A stretch of 64,000 nt of DNA from Daucus carota subsp. sativus (Eukaryota > Streptophyta > Magnoliopsida > Apiales > Apiaceae): positions 1,958,930-2,022,929 of the forward strand of contig NC_030389.2 of NCBI RefSeq assembly GCF_001625215.2, read 5' to 3'. Of the stretch, positions 36,731-46,882 are shown one piece after another; the first letter of the stretch is position 1, and every line of letters begins with the position of its first letter. The notes below the pieces were generated by a model. It was given only the letters and a program-made list of their open reading frames with translations. It ran no database searches and was not told where the DNA came from. A program made the position numbers and the translations under genes.

Positions 36731-36992
36731 CTCCATCCGTCCCTTTTTACATGTCCCTTTTGGAAAAAAAAATTGTCCCAAATTACTTGTCCACTTATCT
36801 TTTCAAAACAACTTTTTGTATGTTTTTTCAAAAAGTAACAACTTCCAATGTTTGACTAACCTATATATACATACAATTCTATCTAATTCATTACATTTAT
36901 TAGGAATATGTATGAAAATAAGATATCCAACTAACTTTTTCTTAAGATGCGTTATTTTTTCAAAAGGGACAAGTAAAAGGGGACGGAAAGAG
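36731..36992. mobile_element. Stowaway-like MITE
   Basis: CTCCATCCGTCCCTTTTTAC at the left and inverted GGGGACGGAAAGAG at the right, with TA on both flanks. Confidence 0.85.
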
Positions 36993-38192
36993 TACTATTA
37001 GATACGAATACAACTCTTTCATTCGCATTAAGACCTGAAAATTAATATTGAATTGGACAAACATACTCTTATCTTATCACCTTCGTTCACTTTATTAATG
37101 AAGAAATTAATAAAGATTGAAGAGAGGGTGATGGAGTATTCTTGGTTGTTAAGCAACACCAGGCTCCTTTTGTCTACCCTCAAGTACCACCACCTTCCTT
37201 TTCTTATCAAACCTGGCTACACATAAAGCAAAATCATACAAATATTGGTCGTTTGAGGTATCTTATTAGTCAGATAAATGAGAAAAACGCGTCTACATAT
37301 ATAGAAGAATCTCATATATTTCTTTTGATTAAAATTTTATGTTAAGTTTTCTTTTTTATTTATTTAAATTAATGTAATGTTGGCTGAATTTTATAGTTAA
37401 ATTTGATATAATTTTAAAATTTTAAAATATATGTTTATAATAAATTCATGTTTGTAAAAATCGGGATTCGGGATTTATCGGTGGATTGCTGATTAGGGTT
37501 TAGTCGGATAATCGAGGATTAATCGGAAGGATTAATTGGAATGAATATCGAATATATTATTATAATATAAAATATTAGTTTAATTTACTATATAACATAT
37601 CATTAAAAAAGAATTTATAATAATTAATCGGATCTTAAAAATTGAATAGGATGGTATTTGTTGAGATTAATAAACCGAATGTATAAATTATATAATTATT
37701 TAGTATTATACTTTTTATTTGTATAATATATTTAAAAATTTCTAGTAAAAAAATGCTCACCAAAAAAGTCAATAATAAGATATGTGATTTGAGAAGGAAG
37801 TATGATATAAGTAAGTCGATGATATTTCTAAAAATAAAATCATGAAAGCGTTGAATATACTGTTTAGGACAAAGAAGTTGGAAGGGAAAAAAAATATCAT
37901 ATTTTTTGAGTGCTCAATGGACGTTTAAATCAAATCAAAGATATTTTCTAAAAAGTATGACGGGACTAAACAATACAACATCCTACATCACAAAAATAAT
38001 ATCGGTACTGGGTACGATTTTACATATTACACGCATTTTCACATGTGATATCATGTGATATCATAATCTTCTTATTTACGATTTGTTTGCTTGCTTCCTA
38101 TATATGTATATCTAGAACTATAGCTACTAGGTAGGGCTCTTTGTGTGCATTTTTCTCACGTTGAACACTAGATCGAATTGGTAACAACTAAA
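36993..38192. other. Intergenic, nothing recognised
   Basis: AT-rich, with no protein-like frame. A duplicated phrase CACATGTGATATCATGTGAT lies near 38050. Confidence 0.5.
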
Positions 38193-38475
38193 GGGCCGTT
38201 TGGTTGAATTTAAAAGAATTGATTTATTATTTAAAGTGAAAAAATAGATAATAAATGAAAAGTTGGTTTGAAATTATAAGTTATTAAAAGTGTTTGAATA
38301 CTCGTAACTTATTTTGTTATATTAAGCTCCAAACCCAAAAAAATTAGGTTTTCTAACCTTTTTTCTGGAGCTTTTAAGCCTTATTTTAAGTACTTTTAAG
38401 TTGTCAAACGATGCATAAATAAGTTGAAGCAACTTCTCTTCCAAATAATCAATAAGTTAAGTTTGCCAAACACCC
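38193..38475. mobile_element. hAT-like MITE
   Basis: Left GGGCCGTTTGGTTGAATTT, right inverted TTTGCCAAACACCC. The interior is rich in AAGTTA/TAACTT phrases. The target duplication is not clear. Confidence 0.5.
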
Positions 38476-38757
38476 ACAAAATTTAGTACACGCAATTTTT
38501 ATTTTACTGATAATTAATATTTACAAGATAATTTCTTAGGACAAGTCAAATGCAACACAAATCAGTTTGATACTGTTTTGATAAAATTGTATTCGGATCT
38601 TATTGTTTTAATTTTAAAAATTGAATCTTACATTTAATCGTCAGATTCAAAATTTCTCAGTTCAATTTCGTTATTAAATCTAAGGAAGTAAAATTGAGAA
38701 AATAGCTATTTAGTGGTTTTTTGGCTTCCTAATCAGAGAATTATTTTTTTAAACGGA

Positions 38758-38771
38758 AAAACTGTTTTGTT
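38758..38771. repeat. Target-site duplication of the LINE, 3' side
   Basis: AAAACTGTTTTGTT, identical to 43576-43589 on the other side of the LINE. Confidence 0.85.
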
Positions 38772-38992
38772 TTTTTTGATAAGCCAAAGTAATATATTAA
38801 TCTCGGAATGTCTTACAAAGGGCTCAAAAGAACCCTTACAAAAAGGCATTAAGCCAACCCTAACTAACAGGCATAGAAATGCAAGAGAACCCGAGAGAAA
38901 CACGACCAAAATAAGCTACTAAGCTAGCACTAAACATAAACCTAATATATATATAGATCGCAGGAGCCAGAATATGCCAACAATCAGAAGAA

Positions 38993-40153
38993 TCAGGAGC
39001 ATGAGGCCCCGAAACCAGGCTCTTTGATAACTGCTACAGATGCACCAGGCATTCCAGCCTCGACCAACACTGGAACCACAGCGTCATCAAAGTCCAACGC
39101 TGCTTCCACCTGATCATACGGCATGAGGTCAGAATCATGATCTCCATCAGCAGGGGCTTGAGCGAAGGAATCTTCCAGCATGAACTGAACCATTCCCAAG
39201 GTGTCAAGACATGCATGGTGCAAGATATCCTTGACACAAAACCCATTCATAACATGGGCTTCCAAGTTTAGCTCCGATTCTCCAAAAGATGGATGAAATT
39301 GCAGAAGGGCTCCAGAATTTAGGACCTCAATAGCACGACGGGTAAAGGCCCCATTATCATAAAAAGAGTAAGTTTCGTAGTCCTTGGCCTTACCCTTGCG
39401 AGCATGGGCGAAAGCAGGGTGGCTAAGAGCAACTGATGGAACCTCAGAAGCTCGGAAAGCTCGAGCTGGGATATGCATGCCCACAGAGCCACATTCAATG
39501 CATAGAGCTTCAGCTTTTCGTTTCCGATTTGGAGGGGGCGTAGGGGGGGCATCATCTATCACCTCCCCCAGCCCCATGTTTTCTACTAGCTCTATACCTG
39601 GCTCCGCGAACACTAGACCCATATCACGGTCTAAGAGATATTGCAGGTTCCCCACCGTTGTTTTTCCAGGGAGCTCCACGAGATCATGAGAATGATGCAG
39701 GCCATAATCTGCCAAATAAATGGCCACCGAGTTCATGTGATCAGGAATTAAGGAGATTTTCCTAACAATTGGGTCCTGCGCCTCCTGCACCTGGTGGTTG
39801 GCATGGACCGAGTTGAACAGACGGAATGCCTCCAACAGCTCTTCCGGGATGATGAATTGATCTTGATCACTGATGAGTTCAAAGATGCCTCTATGAGTGG
39901 TTTCGATGTGGGTAAGCTCCCACTCTTTTTCCTTAGCATGCACGACAGCAGCTTGGATTCCGGCCATTATGGCCTGCTCTTCCGTCAGATGGTTCATAGG
40001 ACCTTGAGCCCCCCAAGCTTTCTCGCCACCTCTGTCTCTGATAATGACACCAGCGGCCACCGAATTTCCCACAGCAGAGGGAACGGTCGAGATTTCACAA
40101 TGAACATTGATCTTATAGTATCCCACCGCCGGTACATCCCACATATGTTCCAT
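38993..40153 (-). CDS. Extra LINE ORF: RNase H-like domain lacking catalytic residues plus novel tail
   Basis: 386 residues from ATG at 40153. Residues ~10-160 match the plant RNase H (RVT_3) pattern: YYKINVHC where the family has K-x-N-V-D-G, AAGVIIRDRGGEK, an E in TEEQAIMAGIQAA, ETTHRG where the family has E-S/T-D, and SLIPDHMNSVAIYLADYGL where it has a helix with N..A(H/D). Two acidic catalytic residues are therefore replaced (H, T), and probably the fourth. Nuclease activity is unlikely; RNA/DNA-hybrid binding is possible. Residues ~200-215 contain PPTPPPNRKRKAEALCIECG, a proline-rich, NLS-like basic patch and one CxxC. Residues ~230-386 are acidic towards the end, and I recognise no domain there. 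It lies 440 bp after the pol stop, in the same orientation and inside the same target duplication. Translation would need reinitiation or a separate transcript. Confidence 0.8.
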   Translation of the reverse strand: MEHMWDVPAVGYYKINVHCEISTVPSAVGNSVAAGVIIRDRGGEKAWGAQGPMNHLTEEQAIMAGIQAAVVHAKEKEWELTHIETTHRGIFELISDQDQFIIPEELLEAFRLFNSVHANHQVQEAQDPIVRKISLIPDHMNSVAIYLADYGLHHSHDLVELPGKTTVGNLQYLLDRDMGLVFAEPGIELVENMGLGEVIDDAPPTPPPNRKRKAEALCIECGSVGMHIPARAFRASEVPSVALSHPAFAHARKGKAKDYETYSFYDNGAFTRRAIEVLNSGALLQFHPSFGESELNLEAHVMNGFCVKDILHHACLDTLGMVQFMLEDSFAQAPADGDHDSDLMPYDQVEAALDFDDAVVPVLVEAGMPGASVAVIKEPGFGASCS

Positions 40154-40593
40154 TGCACAAGAAAAGGAAAGGGAGATAGAAGAAGAGTGTCAAGGAAGCC
40201 AACAGAGAGAGGAGTGTAAAAAAATGTGGCAGGAAGAGTGATAGATATATAGATAAAGTATAATAGAGGACACTCCTCATACTGCAGAGATTTGTTGGAA
40301 AAGAGGAAACCGCAGGTAAAGCCTAGAGAGTATCACCGCGAACCACTGGATAAAGCCTCGGGGAAAGGAGATGAGCTGTAAAAAACTGAGACCTAGCCTT
40401 CCAACCTAAAGAAAAACAGCCATAGATCAACTGTACCCTATAATTTCCAATCAACTGTTTACCCACCAATACTATAACCCAACCCATGCCTGGATTAATT
40501 TGAAATTTAAAAAACAAAGTAAGAGAGAGGTTTGGGAACTAAAACGGAAATAAGACTGGCCAGCTCATATAACCCAGATATCAGCTAACGGGC

Positions 40594-43575
40594 TTAAGAA
40601 AAAGATGTGGCCCAATGTTCCCATAAAAACTGCCTGTCTATTCCGTTCTTTGCCAAGCCATCTGCTTCTTCATTAATACTCGAGGGGACAAAATGAATAC
40701 AAACTGAGCCATGCAGAAGGCATTTGACGTCAAAATCAGGTTCCAGTAGAGGGAAATTCTTGTCCAGGCCCTCATATATCGCATTGATGGCTATAGAAGA
40801 ATCCGAGCACAGTACCACCTTTCCCATATCGATGAAGGATCCCCTAATAATTGAAAGTGCATGCAATATAGCAGAAATTTCTGCTTCCTGAATATTCTGA
40901 GCAGTAGAGGGGCCAGAGAAACGATAGAACCTTTTCCCCTCTTTATTTACCATCACTCCGCCAATACCCCCCCTTATACCCCCACGCGCACACATTTTCC
41001 ATGCAGCGTCAACCATGCAAACTGTGTTGAAATTTTCTCGTCGAATTGTCCAGAAGTTTGACACGTCCAAATAATGCTGCACATGTATAAGGCCCACAGG
41101 ATTCACCCTCCATAACGGTACATGCGTAAACAATATTGTTTTTGAAGCCAACCCCCACTTCGAAATTCTGAGAAAAATCAGTTGCTGAAGTTCCGTCTTC
41201 TTGATCTTAACTTTGTTGAAGATAAATTCATTCCGGGCAAGCCAGATTGACCATAGGGTTGCAGCCACAACAATTTGCCAAATTCTTCGAACAAACTTAT
41301 CCTTGTAAATTTTGAAGATATATGGCAGGCATAGACCAAACTTGAATATTGTAGAGTGCTTTAGACTCCACCACAGTTGAATATATTTCCAAGCCCAAAC
41401 TGCCAACTCACATTCCATAAACAGATGGACTAAAGTTTCTGACTTCTGACCGCACCATGAGCACAAAGGAACTAAGTCTTTCAATTTTTGACTGAGGAAA
41501 TGCTTTGTCGGCAGAACTCCCCAGTTCATCTTCCATAAGAAAATAGAGATTTTTGGGGGAATTTTTAGTTTCCAGATCAGAATCCATGATTTTGAGTGCT
41601 CTCCACTGCTGTTCGACTGACAAAACATTATCTTGTTTGCCACAATGGTACTAAAAGCTCCACCCGATGGGACCCAGCAAAGCCGGTCCGTCTTGTCCTG
41701 TAACACAATCCCTTCTGTTAGAATCAGGAGCATAGAGTAACTCCCTTGTTCCTCTGGAAGCAGTTCACTTAACCACAGAGATTTTTCAGAAGAGGAGGAG
41801 TGCAGCAAAGTTAGCATTTCATTTACAGTGGAGTGCTGCATTATTGATTTACTGTATAGAATTGGAAAGCATTCTGCAAGAGGTTTATCGGACAACCAAA
41901 TATCTTCCCAAAAGAACACCTTCTTTCCATTTCCACAGGACCAGCGATATTTAGTCCTATCCGAGACTAAAGTACATTGGCCTGCATTCCGTATGGAAAG
42001 CACACTACGAACTGTTGGAGAACAGACACTTAAATCTACTCCCCCCAAATCATAATTCCATTTTGGTCCATAGCAGCACACAAAGAATTTATTCCAATAG
42101 GAACCACGCTCCTGGTAAGCCCTCCACCACCACTTGGCCAGAAGAACATCATTACGTTGCTTCACTGGTACTATCCCTAGACCACCTTCCTGCTTATTTT
42201 TACATATTCGATCCCAACCAATCAAGTGCAATTTTCGGTGTGTCTCGGAGGATTCTCCCCACAAGAATCGCCTACGAATCCTTTCTATGCTGTTGGCAAC
42301 TGAAACCGGTAGTTTATACAAACTAAGCCAGTAGACAGGTGTGCTATCTAATGCTGCTTTAAGAAGCACTAATCGCCCAGCCATAGAGATGTTTGATGCT
42401 TCAAAAGCATTGAGCTTCCTTTTAAGCTTGAGTAACAGTGGGTCCCAGAATTTAATTGATGTAGGCGAGGTACCAATCGTTGCACCCAGGTACGTAAATG
42501 GTAGTTCACCATGCATGCAATTTAAAACTGAAGCCCATCTACGTATCTGAGTCTCCGGGGCATGAAACCCAAATATCTGGCTTTTAGTAAAATTGACTTT
42601 CATACCTGATATTATTTGGAAGCACTGCAAGATTCTTTTAATTCCCACAACCGAGCTGTCGTCATTATTTATGAATAAAATGACATCATCTGCAAACTGC
42701 AGATGGGAGATCTGATTTGGCACTCCTTTAATGGAAATTCCTCGAAAAATATCACATCGAATCCCCTGCATTAGAAGGGTTGACAACCCTTCTCCCACTA
42801 AATCGAAGAGCAATGGAGACAAGGGGTCGCCTTGTCTCAGGCCCCTTGACGGGATGAACTCTTCAGAAGGGGCTCCGTTTACTAGGACCGAAATACGAGA
42901 TGATTCAAATAATTTCTGGATCCAAGTAATCCATCTAGAACCAAAATTCATGGAGGAGAGCGTTTCATAAACATAATCCCACTTAACTCGGTCAAAAGCT
43001 TTTTCAAAATCTATTTTGAAAATGAGACCCGAAGTTTTTTGATTTTTAAGAAGAGCTACCAATTCACTTGTGATAAGGATTCCATCAGTTATTTGGCGTC
43101 CCTTAATAAACGCCGTTTGATGCTGCGAGACCAAATGTGGCATAAAAGGTTTTAGTCGATTAGCCATGACTTTGGTTAGTAGCTTTAGCAAAGCATTCAT
43201 GAGACTTATTGGTCGAAATTGAGATGGGTGCAGTGCATTAGGGGACTTTGGAATCAAGGCAATAAACGAAGAATTGCTCCCTGAAGGTAGTTTCCCATCT
43301 CTATGGAAGTCATTGAAAACCTTTAAGACCTCCATTTTTATCTCTGGCCAAAGAGTTGTTAGCACCCCGGCATTTATCCCATCCGGCCCCGGCGCCTTTG
43401 TTTTATCAGTCATTTTCAAGGCTTCCTCAATTTCTTCCAACAAGAAATCTTGTTCCAGAATGTATTTTTGAGCATCACTTAACTTGCATTCAAACACATC
43501 GCCAAGATTGAAAACTTTGTTATCACTAGGGGAAACTAACCTTTCTTTAAAATGGGAGAGCAAGGCTGCTTTAAT
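40594..43575 (-). CDS. LINE pol: reverse transcriptase and RNase H
   Basis: An open frame of about 990 codons that runs out at the 5' truncation, with no genuine start. The RT begins with TKAPGPDGINAG and continues PISLMNALLKLLTKVMANRL, then the motif AFDRVKWDYV with its catalytic D, GLRQGDPLSPLLF, and the active site QFADDVILF (F-x-DD, with both aspartates). A zf-RVT domain follows (PPKISIFLWKMNWGVLPTK, then C-x2-C and H/C residues in CSWCGQKSETLVHLFMEC). The C-terminal RNase H keeps its acidic set: VDAAW, AEISAILHAL, CSDSSIAINA, EEADGLAKNGI. The apurinic endonuclease and ORF1 are absent through 5' truncation. It could only act in trans, if it is expressed at all. Confidence 0.93.
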   Translation of the reverse strand: MKAALLSHFKERLVSPSDNKVFNLGDVFECKLSDAQKYILEQDFLLEEIEEALKMTDKTKAPGPDGINAGVLTTLWPEIKMEVLKVFNDFHRDGKLPSGSNSSFIALIPKSPNALHPSQFRPISLMNALLKLLTKVMANRLKPFMPHLVSQHQTAFIKGRQITDGILITSELVALLKNQKTSGLIFKIDFEKAFDRVKWDYVYETLSSMNFGSRWITWIQKLFESSRISVLVNGAPSEEFIPSRGLRQGDPLSPLLFDLVGEGLSTLLMQGIRCDIFRGISIKGVPNQISHLQFADDVILFINNDDSSVVGIKRILQCFQIISGMKVNFTKSQIFGFHAPETQIRRWASVLNCMHGELPFTYLGATIGTSPTSIKFWDPLLLKLKRKLNAFEASNISMAGRLVLLKAALDSTPVYWLSLYKLPVSVANSIERIRRRFLWGESSETHRKLHLIGWDRICKNKQEGGLGIVPVKQRNDVLLAKWWWRAYQERGSYWNKFFVCCYGPKWNYDLGGVDLSVCSPTVRSVLSIRNAGQCTLVSDRTKYRWSCGNGKKVFFWEDIWLSDKPLAECFPILYSKSIMQHSTVNEMLTLLHSSSSEKSLWLSELLPEEQGSYSMLLILTEGIVLQDKTDRLCWVPSGGAFSTIVANKIMFCQSNSSGEHSKSWILIWKLKIPPKISIFLWKMNWGVLPTKHFLSQKLKDLVPLCSWCGQKSETLVHLFMECELAVWAWKYIQLWWSLKHSTIFKFGLCLPYIFKIYKDKFVRRIWQIVVAATLWSIWLARNEFIFNKVKIKKTELQQLIFLRISKWGLASKTILFTHVPLWRVNPVGLIHVQHYLDVSNFWTIRRENFNTVCMVDAAWKMCARGGIRGGIGGVMVNKEGKRFYRFSGPSTAQNIQEAEISAILHALSIIRGSFIDMGKVVLCSDSSIAINAIYEGLDKNFPLLEPDFDVKCLLHGSVCIHFVPSSINEEADGLAKNGIDRQFLWEHWATSFS

Positions 43576-43589
43576 AAAACTGTTTTGTT
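43576..43589. repeat. Target-site duplication of the LINE, 5' side
   Basis: AAAACTGTTTTGTT, identical to 38758-38771. Confidence 0.85.
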
Positions 43590-44760
43590 AAACCAGTGTG
43601 ATGTTTGGGTAAACTTTTAAAATAATTTCCCAAAAATCAATAACAAAAAAATAGACTTAAAATGAGATATGATATTATAAATTTCTGAAAATAAAACCAA
43701 TGGGCATTGCTCCAAATATTCGCATTGTTTTAGTATTTGCATTTTTTTTACTGATATTTTTTTTTGAAAAATTAAAGTATTTGAGATCTGCAGAGGTACA
43801 TCTAATAAGTACTGATGGGCAGGATAAAGCCATTTGTTACTTTTGTATGTAGCAATCGTGTTTACGAGCTCCGAGGTACTATGAAAATCAGATCACAGTG
43901 TATTTTAAACAGCACACTGTAAATGATTTTTTGGATCCGGAATGGTGTGCGATAAATAAAAGTGTATTCGTCAGGTTCATAGTAACTTTTTCGTCATGAC
44001 AAATCCAACAGTGATATTTTTGGGTTCGGAATGGTATGTGATAAACAAAAGTTTAATTGATAGATTCGTAATAGCATTTTCATGTTTTTTTTTAAGAAGC
44101 ATTTTCATGTTATTAGGACAAATACAGCCGCAATTAAAAATCTATATTCAGATAAATTATCTCAGATTCTTCTACGATGATTCAAAAATTGAAATTTGTT
44201 AAACCTATAAAATGTTGGTCATATCTTTTACTAATAAAGTGGTCTATTGAAGTGCAAGCTTTTTGCGTATTCTCTGGATTTTTCATTTATGATATGACAA
44301 TCTTTTTTTAAATAATTTTAGATGGTCGGAGATACTCAAACAAATCATTATAATCGGTTTCATTCAAATATCCAATATATTTTACACAATTTTCCAAAGT
44401 CTGATTTCAGATGTTTCAGAATATATGATGCTACTACTTTCTTAATAATAGAATAAAAAATGTTAATTTATAAACTTATAAATTTGTGTATAAGAAATAA
44501 ATAAAATAAAGTGTTTTTAAGGCGTCTACAACTTCTCAGCTTACCAATAAAATTATTATATCATTAGACCGTTTGGGTTAATTTAGAAAAAGTGACTTCT
44601 TAATTAAATTAAAAAAATGAAGTAAAAATAAAAAGTAAATAAATTATTAAATTGAAAAAGAAAAAGGAGTTCTGAGAGAGAAATTAACATACTCAACCAC
44701 TTAAAAATGCTTCTACTCATTGAGCTGGATTAAAACCAAGCTTAGCGGTGGTGCAAGCTA
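43590..44760. other. Intergenic
   Basis: Two diverged ~60 bp copies at ~43930-43990 and ~44020-44080 share TTCGGAATGGTATGTGATAA-like text. A partial hAT-like end (GACCGTTTGGGTTAATTTAG) lies at ~44569. No gene was found. Confidence 0.4.
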
Positions 44761-45072
44761 CTCCATCCGTCCCAGTCATTTGTATACAAATGGCTGGGAC
44801 ACGGAGACCAATAAATTGTGTAAGAAATGAGTAAAGTTGGATGAAAAGTGGGTAGAGTGGTGGGATCCATTAATATTTAATAATAAATTTGAGATAGTGG
44901 AGGAAAGTAGTGGGTGTAACAGTGTTTATATTATTATAGAATAGAGATAGTGGAGGAAAGTAGTTGGTTTAATGATATTTTATATTATAAAAGTTTACTA
45001 CTTTTGGAATGTATACAATTGATGGGACGTCCCAAAAAGGAAACTGTATACAATTCACTGGGACGGAGGGAG
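44761..45072. mobile_element. Stowaway-like MITE
   Basis: CTCCATCCGTCCCAGTCATT at the left and CACTGGGACGGAGGGAG at the right, TA on both flanks. A subterminal 15-16 bp inverted repeat (TTTGTATACAAATGG) and a tandem GATAGTGGAGGAAAGTAG lie inside. Confidence 0.9.
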
Positions 45073-45138
45073 TATTAGGAGTGCAGTTATCATGTCTTCA
45101 CCTTTTGGGAAGATAGTGATGGAGTGTCGTCAGATGCT

Positions 45139-45372
45139 CAAGGAATTAAACATTTATTTGTTTTTTATTAGACGATCCACTAACGACATTTATTTGTTTT
45201 TTATTAGACGATCCACTAACGGGGCTGCTCATTTTATAGCTAGAGTCAAGTTTGTTTCATGATCGAGTGTTTAATAGGAGTTCTGTTTCTATCAATTTAC
45301 GTTTTATCTTGTTTTATCTTGTTAAGTGATTTATGTGGTTAATAAAATCTTTTTTCGTCAAAAAAATGTTTG
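45139..45372 (+). pseudogene. LINE remnant: end of an RNase H domain plus 3' UTR
   Basis: One frame reads FIRRSTNGAAHFIARVKFVS then stop, which matches the C-terminal end of L1 RNase H (R-x-x-N-x-x-A-H-x-x-A). The tail TTAATAAAATCTTTTTTCGT, then poly-A, is a typical plant LINE 3' end. A 35 bp segment (ATTTGTTTTTTATTAGACGA...) is tandemly duplicated at its start. It is severely 5'-truncated. Confidence 0.6.
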
Positions 45373-46020
45373 TACTGATTTATATAAATGAGTCCAGAAC
45401 CAGAACCGGTTTATGCTTCTGGTAAACAAACCGCCGTTATATATCAAGGCTTTTTATTTGTCCCTAACACAAACAAAAGACACTCTGCCGAAAATGACGC
45501 TCAGAATTGTATAGAGAATTGTATAGTTAAGCAGATTTGTATATGTTATGTACGGTCTATCTAATTAAATATTACTCCTAGTTGCGTTTTTTGCTCCACT
45601 TTTTTTGTGTCGGCATTTGTTTGTTTTTTAACTTTTGTATGAAACAAACATGTTCGGTTATGTACTTGGTACTAAATTATTATTATTTTCATTTCATAAT
45701 ACTATTCTATCTTGAATATTATATAATTAAATTTATCAAAATTTGACTATAACTATAATTTTTATTAGGTTACTACAATTGGAAATATATGTCAAAGTAG
45801 ATTAATTATTATTTAATAATAATCTTTTTAAATATATTATTTAAATATATATTTTTTGAGATCCAATTTTGGTTGATTTGACCACAGATTAGTACTATTA
45901 ATTTTGGAGTAATAGAAAAACACAAACAAAAAGATCATATTTTGTTTGTGTGTTCATTTTAGCGTCTTACTCCAATACAAACTAGGGCTTTTTTTTATTC
46001 ATAACCAAATTTAAAAGAAT
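45373..46020. other. Intergenic, nothing recognised
   Basis: AT-rich. No supportable feature. Confidence 0.5.
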
Positions 46021-46882
46021 TTTTTCGAAACTATTACCACCTTTTAAAACAAATTGCAAAAATACTATATTTCTGAAAATATTTCCAAAAATACTATCTT
46101 TTTGAAAATATTTTCAAAAATACGGTGGTTGCATATGCAACTGCAATTCCTAATTTCAAAGATGAGGTCGAAAATGACTTTTGAAAACTGGAACTTGAAA
46201 TCAGGAATTGCGGTTGCATATAGTTGTATTAGGTCGATTCTATTGTAATCTAATGGCCCTGCCAGGGGCACTCATACATAAGTTGTAACTTACAGTTTTC
46301 AGTTGCATTAAGTTGCATATAAGGTTGCATTTTCTTATGCAACCTCATATGCAACTAAATGCAACCTCATATGCAACTAAATGCAACTGAAAACTGCATC
46401 AGTTGTAACTTACAGTTTTCAGTTGCATATGATGTTGCATTTTCTTATGCAACCTCATATGCAACTAAATACAACTGAAAACTGTAAGTTACAACTGATG
46501 TATGGGTGCCCCTGACGGGGCCATTAGGTTACAATAAATCAACTGAATGCAACCATATGCAACTGAATACAACCATATGCAACCATATATGCAACTGAAT
46601 TCCTGATTTCAAGTTCCAGTTTTCAAATGTCATTTTCGACCTCATCTTTGGAATCTATATACCTCATCTTTAGAATCTATATACCTCATCTTTGGATCTT
46701 GAATTCATGATTTCAAGTTCCAGTTGATAAGGTCGAAAATGACATTTGAAAACTGGAATTTGAAATTAGGAATTGCGTTGCATATATGGTTGCATATGCA
46801 ACCACCGTATTTTTGGAAATTTTTTCAAAAAGATAGTATATTTGAAAGATTTTAGAGAAGGTAGTATTTTGAAAAATAAGAT
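46021..46882. mobile_element. Foldback element: ~860 bp near-complete palindrome
   Basis: The outer arms are inverted copies: AAAATACTATCTTTTTGAAA followed by ATACGGTGGTTGCATATGCA on the left, inverse on the right at ~46790-46870. Next inside, the pair GAAATCAGGAATTGCGGTTG/AAATTAGGAATTGCG and GGTCGAAAATGACATTTGAA recurs in both orientations. Towards the centre, TAATGGCCCTGCCAGGGGCA (left) pairs with GCCCCTGACGGGGCCATTA (right). The core is packed with TTGCATATGCAA-type palindromes. No ORF is convincing. It fits a MULE-type or foldback transposon without transposase. Confidence 0.7.

Larger units (their letters stand above)
38772..43575 (-). mobile_element. 5'-truncated L1-type LINE with an extra downstream ORF
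   Basis: A 4.8 kb insertion bounded by a perfect 14 bp duplication (AAAACTGTTTTGTT). On the minus strand it opens directly into the pol frame just before reverse transcriptase, so ORF1 and the endonuclease are missing. The 989-codon RT-RNase H frame, a ~440 bp spacer, a 386-codon second ORF, a 3' UTR (38992-38779) and a short poly-A (poly-T at 38772-38778) follow. Both frames are free of stops, so the insertion is recent. In plant L1 elements as I know them, pol is normally the last ORF; the extra ORF is unusual. Confidence 0.92.

Noticed and set aside
39384..40219. Plus-strand ORFs opposite the extra LINE ORF
   Set aside because: They are shadows of the minus-strand frame, with no family character.
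46030..46860. CRISPR-like repeat array
   Set aside because: The repeated TTGCATATGCAA words have irregular spacing and lie inside a large inverted repeat in a plant genome; a foldback element explains them.
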